64,000 nt of DNA from Pseudozyma flocculosa PF-1 (taxonomy: Eukaryota > Basidiomycota > Ustilaginomycetes > Ustilaginales > Ustilaginaceae), in NCBI RefSeq assembly GCF_000417875.1, contig NW_006920873.1, positions 603,067-667,066 on the forward strand, given 5' to 3'. The notes under the pieces were generated by a model that was not told the DNA's origin, did no database searches, and saw only the letters and a program-made list of their open reading frames with translations. Numbering within the stretch: position 1 is the first letter of the stretch; each line of letters starts with the position of its first letter. The position numbers and the translations under genes are program-made. Below are positions 43,517 through 55,121 of the stretch, piece after piece.

Positions 43517-46168
43517 GAGATACGATGGCCTCGCCCGCTTGGCATGCTTCCTTCCATTCCTCGGCGAGTTGGTCGGGCCGGAGAGGGGATTCGCCGGACG
43601 GACCGCTTGACAACCTCGCTCGCTCGTCGGCAGCCCCGTCCGCGGTCGGAAGAACGGTGCAGACACCCTCAGGCCCCGGGGGGGTTGAGAAGCCTCGAAG
43701 CTGATTCGTCGGCCCCACATGCTGCGACGCCGCCGACCATCTGGCATCGGCTCCTCCGTACGTCGTACTCTGGACGTGCCTGTCTCAGAGCCAACGCGGC
43801 CGACAGCGTCGTCGCGTTCCTCGTTCGTCGCTCCAAGGACGGAATGGAGCAAAGGACCGCGGTCCCTGAGTCGTGCCTGGAAGAGTTTGGCCGGCGCAGG
43901 CCATGGCTGCCGCTGCTCAACGCGAGGAGAGCGCGCCCCGTTCCGTTGACCGATGAGGGCGGGGGAGATGGGGATGCAGAAGCCGCAGTGCAGCACGCTG
44001 GTTCCCGGGAAAAGGTCGAGGAAGAGGCGGGCAGGGAAACGCGGGGCAGACGAGGTCAGCGGCGGCTGCGCGAGAAGGAGGCGGGGCGGGGGGGCAACAC
44101 GCCGTGGAGCCGATTTCACGCTCAACTTTCCGAGCGGAGGCCCCGACGGCTTGGCCTGGCCTGGCCCTGCTTGATCCAAATCTGGCGAGGGCGTCGGATC
44201 TCGCCTCGATGCTGGAAAAACAGGCACCGCCTCCGCCTGCCATCCGAGTCCACGACGTCGGTCGGCGGCCATGCGGAGGCAAACCCCATGGCCTCGCCAG
44301 CAGGAACATAGGTGCCTGAGCACCATCACGACCTCGGTCGCCACCACCGCCAGCTGTCGAGTGCAAGCCGCTCGTCTGTTCGTCTTGCCGCGGTCTCGTC
44401 GTGCGTCGATCGCAGGTCGTACCCCCGGTCTGTCTTTTTTGCTGGCCCAGGCAGGGACCGGCGCTTTGCTGGCGCTGCCGTCGGCCCCAATGGCAGGAAA
44501 CCCAAACCAAGCCCCATCATCGCATCCCAGCGTGCCTGGCTAGTCGCTCTTGGTCCGAGCAGGCCGGATCATCGTCGGTACCCTAGAGGCTGGCTGGGCG
44601 TCGCCTGAACCTCGGCTGGCGCCTCTGACGTTGCATCTTCCGTTGGCCTCTCCGCCTGCCACGCTCCCTCCCGCCTGACGCTGCTGGGGAGATCGCCCCT
44701 TCTCTTTTCATACCGCCTCCGTCCGAGGTGCTCGCTTCCCCAGGCACGCCCCCCGCCTTCCGCTAGCTCTATCTGTGCCCGCTGCGCTCATCTGGGCCTC
44801 GCTTGAGCGCTTGACGAGGCTGGTCAGGGCAATCAGCATCATCACCGCCGTCAACAACGACGACAACGTGCGGCTCGGCGCGCGACGTAACCTCGATCGT
44901 GGACCCCGACGGACGCCGTGTGGCCTGGACGGCGCCGACGGGCGGCATCACCTGTTTCTCCGTCGTTGCGAAGCCAGCCACGAGACCTTGCCATCGTCAT
45001 GGACGTCTTCGGGCCTCGGGGCGGTGCTCAGACCTCGAGGAGAGTAGTTTTGGCAGCGGCGAAGGCCGGGGGGTTCCTGGTGACGACGTACTGGTGGGCA
45101 TCCCCGCAAAACCATCGGGCTCGAGTCCATCTGCATCTGCACCATCCGTGAAAGGTTCCTCGCGGTCAACGTCGTCGTTCGAACTTCCAGAGGGTCCGGC
45201 TCCCCCGATGGACGGGCGGACCCGCACCCGCACCCGCAGGTCGGGCGGAGAGGGCGGAAACGATGCGGCACCGCTGCCGGTGGATTCCTACCCGCTGGGG
45301 GGGTTTGTTTCGGCTTCTGTCCCGCTTCCGCCCAGCGCCCTGCATCCCCTGCCCCCTACCTTCCCGCGGATTAGAGCTTACCCCTGGGCCTGCCCGCACG
45401 CTTCCGGCAGACCGGCCATGAGAACAGGTCGAGGGCGGACGACCGAGCAAGCCCCAAAGTGTCTTGAGGATCGCTCGAGAGAGGTTGGTTGCGAAGTTGA
45501 GAGGCGCGGCAGTTGGACGTGCAGGGCCAGGCAGGGCCGGCGGGGCAAGGGCGCCAAGAGACCACATCCACGCCGCGCAGCCGACACCCCGGCCGTCGCT
45601 GCCGCAGCACCTCTCGCTCCCCGCACGTCCGTCCAAGCAGCAGCAAGGCCGGGATGAACGGACGGACGGACGGACGGCGTCGACGACGCATCTGCTGCTG
45701 AATCTCTCCTTCTTTCTTTCTTCTTTGTTTTGATACAGGGGTTGGGTGAAAAGGAAAGGTGAAGAGGGAGGGGCGGAGAAAGAGAGGGGCCCGGGAGGAA
45801 GGGACCGTCGACCGCCTTGACTGGTGTGTCTGAGCGGTGACCTTCCTCCTGAGATAACATGACGGCGGAGGCGGATGCCCGGAGGGATCGACGACAATGG
45901 CAACGTCGCCATAGATGGAAGAAGCGGAAGGGGCGACGACGGGGTGGGGAGACAAAAGTAAAAGCCCAAGGGGAGGGGGGGAAAGCAAAACGGACCTGAC
46001 GTATCCAGAAGTGACAGGGCTGCAAGGTAGACGACCATCCGGAGGCATCGGTGCTGGAAGACGATTGTGAGGATCGACGGAGGACATGCGAGGCGGCGAC
46101 GACGTTGAATGCATCGTCCGCCGCCTCTGGTACTTTCGACGAGGCGCGCGAGGAAGACGGGCGCCGCT

Positions 46169-47854
46169 TCAGACGACGTCGTCCATTTCCATCTCGGCCA
46201 TGACGTCGCCGCCGGCGTCCATACCGTACCGCTCCTGGTCGCGGTCGCGGTCGCGCTCGTCGTCGGCGGCGTGCTTGCCCTCGTCGTCGTCGTCGTCCAT
46301 CTCGGCAGATCCGGACCGGTCGGCCTGGTCACTGCCGCTGCTGTGCGAGTTTTCGGCATCGTCGAGTCGGAACCGTCGGACGTCGGTGTCGGGCTTGCCG
46401 CCGTGCCGGCCGTAGCTTTCGCTGCGAGACATGGTCTCGTTGCCGCCGAGGCGGAGCTGGCCGAGCCCGCTGAGCGGGCTGAGCGTGCCACTGCGGTGCG
46501 AGGCGTCGTAGGCGCTGCTGGTGCTGCCGTCGCTGCTGTCGTTGGGCACCAGGCCGGGCGTCGGGCCGCGAGCAGGCGAGGGTGTGGCGGTGGCGTTGCG
46601 TCGCTTGGCGGCCATGAGCGTGTCAAAGTTGATCTGGTCCGAGCCGAGCAGGCCAGACAGCGGCGGGCTGACGGCCGCCGGCCACAGCGCCTTTTCCTCG
46701 GGCAGCGACCGGGCGTTGGAGTCCATGCCCACCAGGATCGCCGCGGCCTCGAGCAGCTGCACCTGCTGGTGCTTGCTCATGAGGAATTTCGAGGCTTCCT
46801 TCCAGTACACGGTGTGCTCCCAGCGGTGCTTGACCAGGCAACTCGGGTGGCGATAGACTTTGGCACAGCTTTCGCACTTGTGCAGTTGCTGGTGGCCCTG
46901 GGGCGCCGAGGCGGCCGCTTCCTTGGCGCCATCGTCCTCTTCCTGCATGGTCCCGGTCGAGCTCGCCGAGTTCCGCCTGTCCCTGCCGTTGCCGCGGGTC
47001 GCATCGATCGGTCCGCTCGACGACGGGCTGAGCATCGAGGAGCTCGGGGGGTTGTTCGTCAGGTCGGTGCTGCTCGGTCCGAAGCATTCCTTGCCGAAGT
47101 GGCTGTGACCGAGCGAGCGCGGCTCCTTTTTGAGGCCGGGGCCGTTGGAGTTGGAGAGCGACTGCGAAAAGGGTCCGATTGTCGCGTTCGAAGTGACCGA
47201 GGACGACAGCGAGAGCGCCTCACCGGCAGCGCCAAACGAGGCCGAAAGGCCCGCCATGTCGGACGGCATCATCCCCGGCGAACGCAGCGGACGCGGAATG
47301 GGCTGCCCGTTGGGCGAGCCGGGCGCTTGGCCACGGGTGATGCTGAGGCCCGACGCACCACCGCCTGCGGCAGCGGTCGTCACCGACGCTTTCCGCCTCA
47401 TCTGGCCCGTCAGCGACTCTCGCCTCCTGCCGCGGGTGGGCCCCACTGACGGGGCGTTTGCCGTCGCTGTCGCCATTGTCTCGGAGCGCGATGGCGGCAG
47501 CGAGCTCGACGGCGTAAAGTAGCCTTTCGACGGTGGCGAAAAGCTCGTGAGCGGAATGGTCGAGGTCATCTCCTTGGTATCGTAGGTGTTGCGAATCGAG
47601 CTCGGTATAGTGTAGGTCTGTCGGCGAGCGAGCATTGAGGCGAGATACAAATCAGTCCCCAGCTCGCAACCACGTACGTCGACACAGCGGAGCACCCAAG
47701 CTGATCAAGCCGGCAAGCCGGGCGAATTCGACCTGCACTGGTACAGCGCCCCTGCAACCGGTGCCTCGAGGAGCGAGGTCTTTGCCGGAACACTCACCGT
47801 AGTCGTGGAGCTGCCGTTCTCCGAACGACGCACGCTCCCGGTGTAAGAGCTCAT
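46169..47854 (-). CDS. C2H2 zinc-finger protein, putative transcription factor
   Basis: Two exons: 47854-47798 (19 codons) and 47617-46169, joined across a 180-nt GTGAGT intron in phase 0, give 501 residues. One canonical finger (C-x2-C-x12-H-x3-H, from HKCESCAKVYRHPSC to KHRWEH) is followed directly by a block that looks conserved (YWKEASKFLMSKHQQVQLLEAAAILVGM). Most of the rest is disordered Ser/Pro/Gly-rich sequence, with an acidic C-terminus (EMDDDDDEGK, then EMEMDDVV) that could be an activation region. A single finger is weak for DNA binding alone, so the downstream helical block may extend the DNA contact or mediate dimerisation. If exon 1 is wrong, the start would be the ATG at 47635 or 47569. 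Very long gene-free flanks on both sides fit a regulatory gene with a large promoter. No target is inferred. Confidence 0.78.
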
Positions 47855-50320
47855 CAAGCCAGGCCGGAAGCTGCCTAGAAGAGGGGGGGACCAGCGGCGA
47901 ACAGTCTGCCTCTCGAAGCCTGGAAGATGACTTGGCGTTGAGTCGGACGACTGCGGCCCGCGATCAGGCCAAGTAGGTCCGAGACCGTGATCGGCAGCAA
48001 GTGCAGGTGCGATGAAGCAATCGTGCGAGGAGCGACGGCAGCGCAACGCCGAAGCCGAGCAGATGTGCGAGCGGCGATGGAGCGAGGAAGGCGACAGGGA
48101 GAAAGGGAAGAGAGAGCGAGGTTCTCCGTCAGGTCCTCTCTCGCAACCAAGCGTCTGGCCAAGGGCGTGGGTAGCTGTCGGGGGTCGGCACCGTTGGTGG
48201 CACTGGGGATGCGGGCCAAGAGCTGACCTTTGAGCGTCGCTAGACGCTCCTGATGCTCCCTACGAGAAGGGCAGGGAAGCGTCTGGCGAGCTCAAAGGCG
48301 GCTGCAGGCCCTTCCGTAGTGCATGCACCGGCACAAACCCCCTAGAGCGTCACGACAGATGGCGTCCTCGACGTTGGGCCGAGCAAGAGACGACACGGCC
48401 AGGGAGGAGGGTCGGTCCGCTTCGCAACTCACGAGTTCGACAAAGGCGTTGTCGACCTCAGAATGTGCCGTCTCCGCGACCGAGAGATCAGCCAGCGAGC
48501 GTTGTTTCGAGAAGGCGGTTGGAACTGCCGCGAATGCGATGCACCTCGGTGATCAGCAGGCGGACCCTGAGTCCCAAGGAACGACTAGAGCGAGTCGCAG
48601 TCGTCGTCCGAAAAAGGCGCCAGCGGTCGGGGCGGGCTTGGATCGTTGGCGCGAGTCGTTAGGAGGGAGCTCAGGCAGCCTTCTTCGAGCGTGACCCGAG
48701 GATCCGGTGGGCGATGAAACGATGGCGACGTGGCGACGTGGCGTCGGGGTCGGGGCGAAGTTGCGTATGGACAAAGGGAGCAGCAGATGGCCGAAGGTGA
48801 AATTATGTGCTTGGAAGACGAGGCAGGGCCGAAAGGAGGAAAGGGGCCGAAGCGCAGACGGGCGGTCGTTGGATCGAGCTGCCGTATGACGGTGTCCGGT
48901 CGACGTCGATATCGAAGGGTAATGGTGTGGGGATGGTGGTGCTGGGGCAGGCCGTCTGGAGGTGACGAGGAGAACGAGGTGGCCAGCGGCAGCCCAGGGT
49001 GCCTCCCCGACCAGCTGGTTGGCTGGCTGCCAGCCAGCACAACTTTCTCTCTCCCGCCTCCTAGCCCTGCCCGCCAACCTGCCTGTCTGCTCGCCGTCCG
49101 GCCGGCCCGCCGCCGCTGCCTTCGCCCGCCTGCCCACCCGCCGTTCGCCCGCTCGCCCGAGGCCCACCTGGCAACCCCCGAAAAAAAAATCTCGGCCACG
49201 GAAATATCGCTTCGCTCGCTCCGCGCCAACCAACAACAGAAAAAAAGTTCCCAGATCATCGCCAGCGGCAGATGGGGCAGTGCAGCCGAAGGCAGGCAGG
49301 ACAGAGAGCGCCCGCCAAACCTCCCAAGAGAGCGTGGCCAGCCAAAGACAGAGAGAGGACCTTTGTCCGCGCACAGCACCGTACCACACGACCGAGCGAC
49401 GGGTTCGCAGCCGGCTTTGCTGGGCGACCCGGAGAGGCTTGCTCACAGCAGCATCTGCATCCGCGCTCCCAGAGACGTAGCATCATCGTCCAGAGAGGGG
49501 GTGACGAGCGCAGAGACGCAGGCCAGCAACAGGAAGGCAGGCGGGCAGGCAGACGCTCGCTGCTTGCGCTGCAGGCAGGCAGGCCAAAAGTTAGGCAGGC
49601 AGGTAGGGTCGGCAGGGCAGGCAGAGTCAGGCTAGGGTGGGCTCGTCTGCGTGGCGGGGCGCTTTCCCGCCGCCAATGAGATCAACAGGCCGGGCTAGGC
49701 GCTGCTGCTGCTCTGCTGCGCTCTGCTGTAGGGCAGGCCTGGCCGGCACGCGCGCACGCAGGCCGGCAGGCCCGCAAGCACCAGCAGCCTGCTGGCTGTG
49801 TCGTGATGATGGGGCGGGGAGTGCGCGCGTGTGCTCTTCCAGATGAGCCTCGAGCTGCCGGTGCAGGGCCCAACCGGGCGAGCAGCAGCACCCGCCGCCG
49901 TGCTGCCGCTGCCGCCGCCGCCCCGCCTGCGCGCTTTCTCGCCTCTTCTGCAGGGCTCGTCGTCCCTTGGGCCAGATGGGCAGGACTCGATCTCTGGCAA
50001 GCCAGACCTGACGGTACGGATACCCATGCCATCGCCGCACGCAGCCGTGTTGACAGCTGGACGCAGCGCTTCGTCGTCGGCCGTAGACGTCGCCGCCACC
50101 TCAGATCGGGTGGATTCCCGGTACGCTGGGAGCTGGCCGCCTGGCGGTTGTACGCTAGGTTGGGGTGCGTGGCAGGCACCTTCCTGGCCTTTTGTCTCTT
50201 TTTCTTCGCGCTCTGATTGGTCGCGCTCGCGTGCTTCTTTCCCCCTCCTTCTGTCCGCTCCCTTGCTTCTGCGCTCGTGCCTTCCGGTTGGTCAATCTGC
50301 CTGCCAGCCAGCCAGCCAGC

Positions 50321-50343
50321 AAAAAAAAAAAAAAAAAAAAAAA
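50321..50343 (+). repeat. Poly(A) tract, 23 nt, after CAGC repeats
   Basis: A homopolymer of 23 A directly preceded by four CCAG/CAGC units and followed by GAACAAG then CAGG repeats. It is striking in a GC-rich contig. Confidence 0.95.
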
Positions 50344-53300
50344 GAACAAGCAGGCAGGCATCGTGCAACCCCTTGCACCCTGCGTGCTGCGCTGCTGTCT
50401 CGTTCGTTCTTCGACCGGCTTGCCTGCCTCCAGAGGCTGGCAGGCCAGGGTGGGGTGGCGCCCGCCTGAGCCCTGGCCTTGCTTGGCCCCGAGACCCGGC
50501 TGGCTTCCCGGGTTTGAAATTCGATCCCGCCCTGGCCTCGACTTCGGGCTCGTTCCCGCCCTCCAGCACTACTCTTGGGCCCGGCCAGGCCTGTGCTGGC
50601 AGCATGCGCGCGCCCAGTGCCCTGCCCTGCCTTGCGCCAATCGCGCGCCATCCAGCCGGCCAATCACATCCCGAAGGCGACAGCTTCGCCTAGAGGCCGG
50701 CATCGTCTTCCCGATCTCGCCATTCGATCCAAGCAACGACACCCGTCGTCAAGGTGCTGGCGCGATTCATGGCAGACACAGCAGCTACAGCACCGGTAGC
50801 TCCACCGTCCAAACCCCGATCTTGCAGTCGAGATCGAGGCGACTTCGGCGGTAAGCTCGTCTGGAGCGCGGACCCTATGTACAGACCGACGTCTTCCCAG
50901 CCAGCGCCTTCGTTGGCCTCGCCTCGCAAGAAGGGAGGCCGGGTCAGAAGGGCTCGCTGCCCTCGATCCGCCTGTAGCGCGCGCCCGGGGGGGAATCGGT
51001 CTTGCGGGGCCCACAGAGGTGCGCTGCGCTGTGCTGCGCTGCTATGCAGGCAGCCCCACATCACAGCTGGCATGCATGCGTCCCTGGCCATCCCCATATA
51101 GGCCAGACCAGCATGGGAACGGCAGAGCGGGTGGTGAACGGCCGTCAGAGTCGTCGCCTCAGGGAGCTTTGCTCTCTCCAGGGACACTTAGACTATACGA
51201 ACCTTTGAGAAGTGCTGCGGCGGGCGACCCCATGGCCCAGTCGGAAGCGTGCGTTCGAGCAAGAGCTTTCCTTCCATCGCTTTTGTTCGTTTGTTCGGCG
51301 CTCGCTAAGGGGGCTCTGGGTGATCGCTTGCTTGCTGCTTGCTGGGCCGCTCGCGCTTTTGTCCTCCCTCTGAGATGCTGGTAGGCGAGGCGGCTGGACC
51401 GGGACGCGAACCCAGATCCCGGATACCCGGCGTTAAGCGCGCCAAGAGGCAGGGCAGGGTGGCTGGCGTACGTACCTGTACAACAACCGCCTTCCTGCTG
51501 TCCGGCTTTTCGGTCGGCCGGAAAGGCGTTGGCTGACCAGCCGTCCAACCGACGTACATCCCCACCGACCGCGTCGCCGGGCCGTCATCACCAAGTTCGA
51601 GGCGCGCTGAGCAAAGATCGGGTTGTGGACGCTCGCAGACTCCCAAATCCCACCTCGACCTTACGACGAGGCGGAAACGGCAGCGGCGGCGGCGGCGGCG
51701 CGGATAGGGCCTGCCAAGAGAAAGCATTATCTTTATTCAGTCGTCGTGCCAGTCGTTAGCGCTCGACTAGGGCTCTCGACACAGCTCGACCTCGATTTTG
51801 TCTTGCGAGCTTTACATACCTACCGACCGGGTCAGCCATACTCTGTAGTACCCCTCTTGACGGGCCTGAGGCGAAGGCCCACTGACTGGCCGGCTCCTGG
51901 TAACATGTCGCCCGTCTTTCCCTCTGTTGTGGGCCGGTAGAGACGATGCGCACAAACGGGGGCTGCGGCCGTTGCTGCGGTAGGAAGATGCTGCGATCCC
52001 ACATACCAGCTGTAGCTGTATCGTGCGGCGAGCTGCAGACAAGCTTAATTGGTCGCATGCTCTTTCCCCGCACCAGTGCTTGAACTCGAGCCATCGTGTG
52101 CCTGTTCCAACTTACCGATGTAGCCTTTCTTGCTTGTCTCCTCGTCGGAGGAATCTCCGGAGCTTTCGGCGAGCTGATCGGCCGACCCTTTGGGCGGCGT
52201 GCACCGCGCAGAGCGCGCACACACGCGACACCCCTCCTCCAAGGCGAGGCGTCATCAGCGCGGGCCAAGGCGTGCTGGTGGCGAACGTTTTGGTTGGTTG
52301 GCTTCCGAGCGAAGCCAATCAAGCGACCGGCGTGAGCCCCTTGCCGCCTGCGCCTGGGGACTCAGGCCAACGGTAGCCTGCCCTTGCGAGGCCTGGCCGG
52401 CGAGGTCGGTGGTCGACGTCGGCGAAGCGGGTGTGGTCCTCGAGAAGGTTGCGGGCGAGTCACCGACCGGTCATAAGTCGTTGGGGGCCATCCAACGGTT
52501 GACGGCGGGGGCGAGTTTGTCCGCGATTCCGCCCGTGGACTGCAGACGACGCGCGGCGTTTCTCCGCTCGACTGTACGATGATCGGCATGACGACTGCCA
52601 AGCGCGATGCCGTCGAGCTGCACAAAGGACGTGAATACCGATGCGTGGCCGCTGTGAGGATGCCCGCCGGTCGTCCGGGCGGACGTAGCTGGTTCACTCA
52701 CACTCAAGGTCCCAGAACGGCTGTCCGCAAGCTCGCGAGCCTTGCGAATACCCAATTCATGGTGACCAGCGGTCTCTCCGTAGTCAGTGTTTCATCCGTG
52801 TCCGTTTTTGTTGCTCGACGAGGACTGCCGTTTGGCTTCCGATTCGGTCTCCGCCACGCTGTGCAGCGGAAGCCAGGCGGGACCGAGCGGGAGTAGGTCG
52901 GACTCGAAGCTCCCGAGCGCGACAAAAGACTTTCTTGCTTCGTTGCAGAGCTCGCGTGATCGAAGGTCGAGGTTGTGGCCACGCTCGAAGCGTGTACGAC
53001 ACCAGCAGCACGCAGCAGAGGGCCGGCAGCGAGGACGGCAACTCACCCGGCCGGCCGCCAAGCTGTCTCGGGCGGTCGGACGCACGAATGTACGGTGACT
53101 CGTGAGAGGCGAGCTGGCGGTGGCGAGCAGCTGCCCAGACGAGAACCCCCGGGTCCGCCTCCCCCCGCCCTGCCCATCAACTGAACCCTTTCCGGCTTCC
53201 CCGCATTCAAGTTTTCGCTGGCTGGGCACCCTGAATCCGGCTTTCTTGCCTGCCCTGGCGTCCGCGGACGGTGTTGGGGTCGGCGTCCTTCGGTGGCCTC

Positions 53301-54261
53301 ATATGGTTAAGCCGTATACGTACATATCAGGCCGGATGCTGGGCCGCCGTCGGTCGGAAGCGGCCGAGCTCGCCCCGAGAGCATCGACCGGTGGGCACAG
53401 GGTAAATGCAAGGTATGTATGGCAAGGAGTTGAGAGGGCCGCGCTCCGCAACGTCGACGGCCTGCAAGCCGTGTCCTCTGCCGCCCACCGAGAGAGGTGA
53501 TGCAACGGTGGAGCCCTGCCTATAAGCCTGCCCGGGTCGAGCGGGGTCGAGAGCAGGGCGGCCCGCGGATCAAAGACGGAAGACGTTTCGATCAGCTGGC
53601 TGGAGCGCGGTGGGCGGGCCGACGACGACCGCACCGCCCTCTGCCCATGCATGCTGGCGAGGTTGGCGATGGTGGTCGGCTGGCCCCGATCTGGATCTCG
53701 AGCAGCCTTGCCTGCCCGCCTGACGTCGCGAATAATAGTCTCGACACGACGGCTTGCAGAGCTGCAACGGCAAAGCTAAGGCGAGGCTCCGTGTGCCAGG
53801 ATGACACAGGTCTGCATTGACTGGGGGCCCCTCGCCAAAAACAAGCTTGCTAGCTCGCCGGAGGGGCTTGACCGGTCGCGGGCGACGGGGCGTAGGCCTT
53901 CCATCTGCTGCCCACGAGCGAGCACAAAGGGGTTGGACGAGAAAGGCAAATCGAGCACCTCGATCAGCGGCTAGAGGAGCAGCTAGCGTGAGTACCTGTA
54001 CAATACCGTGTGTAGCGTAGGCCTTGCGCTTGCTTCTGCCGACGAGAAAGGGGAGCGCGAGGCAGGCGAGGGTGAGCGAGATCTCGGGACACAGGGGAGG
54101 ACGACATGACACGACAATGGACGGGAGATCAGCTGCACCACCGCTGTATCCCAACCTAAGCTCGCGAAGCAAGGTTGGAGGCAGAGGTAGAGGCAGATGG
54201 TGGCGAAAGAGGAAAGAGGGGACGAGCATCGTCAAGCAGGCTTGGGTGGCCTGACGGGCAG

Positions 54262-54263
<2 letters not shown>

Positions 54264-54294
<31 letters not shown>
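54264..54294. repeat. (CCTG)n microsatellite
   Basis: Nearly eight perfect CCTG copies, about 830 bp upstream of the HEN1 start. The same tetramer recurs near 5950, 6295 and, as CAGG, near 49535-49600. Confidence 0.95.
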
Positions 54295-55121
54295 TTGCCC
54301 ACGGCCCTGTCCCGCTCGCCACGGGCGCCTAGCCTGCCTCGTCAGGCCCGCCTGGCCAGCTGGCTAGCTTCCCCCGCTTGGTCTGTGCTTGCCCGCCTGC
54401 CCGCCCGCCTGCCCGCCTGCCTGGCTGCACGCGGGTGGCGTGGCGAAGGCTCGACGTGCGTGCGTGCGCAGGCCGGCAAAGAGGCCCCCACCCAGGCAGG
54501 CTCGACAGGCTCCGACACGCGGCCTGCCAGCGCCAAAGAGAAGCTTCCAAGCTCCCCTCTACAAAGACGCCGCTCTCCTCCTGCCCCTCTCTCCCTCCCT
54601 CACCCGCTCCCCCCTTCCCCCCGACATCAACGCAGCCCGCTCCTCTTCCTCGCCGTCGCTCTCTCGCTCCTCTTCCCTGCCTGGTCGTTTCCCCGACCTT
54701 CGAGTCACTGCTCGTTCGAACCATTCTTCGACGCAGGGCCATCCCCACCGACGACTTTGCCACCTCAGGCAGCACCAGCAAGCAGTTCCTCGCCACCGCA
54801 GCGAGACTCTGGTGCCATTCGACCGAGACGAACCACCGATCGCTCTGCATCTCTGCTGGCGCTACTGGGACTGCAGCGAGACCGCAGCACCTTGAGCTGC
54901 GCCTGTACCGACCACCTTCCCTGTCACCTTCGTCTTGCCTTGACGCTGCTCTCATCCTTGTGACCGGCCAGCAGGTCGCGTTCTCGGACCGCAGTGCTCG
55001 GCAGGGTCCTACCGTAGTCCCGTCAGCCAGCACACCAAGGCCCAGCGGCATCGTCTCTCCTCCGGCAAACGCCCGACTCGACCCTGTTGCTCCGCCATCT
55101 TTCCATCCCCCGGACACCAAG

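Larger units (their letters stand above)
41167..46168. other. 5-kb gene-poor region with microsatellites
   Basis: No recognisable gene on either strand. It contains the Sec14-Iml2 promoter at the left end, a (GCTT)n repeat at 42266-42312, GGCCA repeats at 42127-42142, 43493-43516 and 44152-44167, and presumably the 3' UTR of the C2H2 gene at the right end. Open frames up to about 360 codons occur but are Arg/Pro/Gly/Ala-rich, lack GC3-biased codon periodicity that I can see, and overlap on both strands. Confidence 0.5.
47855..55121. other. 7.3-kb gene-poor region between the C2H2 gene and HEN1
   Basis: I recognise no gene here. It holds the promoters of the C2H2 gene and of HEN1, a 23-nt poly(A) at 50321-50343, CAGG/CCTG runs (about 49535-49600 and 54264-54294) and GCTTGC repeats near 51326. 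Moderate open frames with less biased composition occur on the minus strand at 50690-51187 and 52471-53229, with some plausible donors (GTGAGT near 53041), but I could not build a convincing exon chain or find a family motif. Confidence 0.45.

Noticed and set aside
43256..44347. 363-codon minus-strand frame in the gene-poor block
   Set aside because: It crosses two GGCCA repeats, is rich in Arg/Pro/Gly/Ser and has no domain.
50690..51187. 165-codon minus-strand frame with a mixed hydrophobic composition
   Set aside because: No motif, no GC3 bias like that of the real genes, and a comparable frame overlaps it on the plus strand.
51385..51455. tRNA-like sequence on the minus strand with a good T-arm (CTGGG, TTCGCGT, CCCGG)
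   Set aside because: No matching acceptor stem, no D-arm, and the anticodon stem does not pair. An A-box-like TGGCCCAGTCGG at 51233-51244 belongs to the other strand and has no B-box at a proper distance.
52471..53229. Possible spliced gene on the minus strand (frames 52471-52755 and 52792-53229 with a GTGAGT near 53041)
   Set aside because: Composition is somewhat protein-like, but I could not join the frames with consistent splice sites and no family motif is visible. Left as unassigned.
53570..54322. 250-codon minus-strand frame with a hydrophobic N-terminal stretch resembling a signal peptide
   Set aside because: It runs through the CCTG microsatellite (54264-54294) and shows no conserved domain. 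Chance frame in GC-rich DNA.
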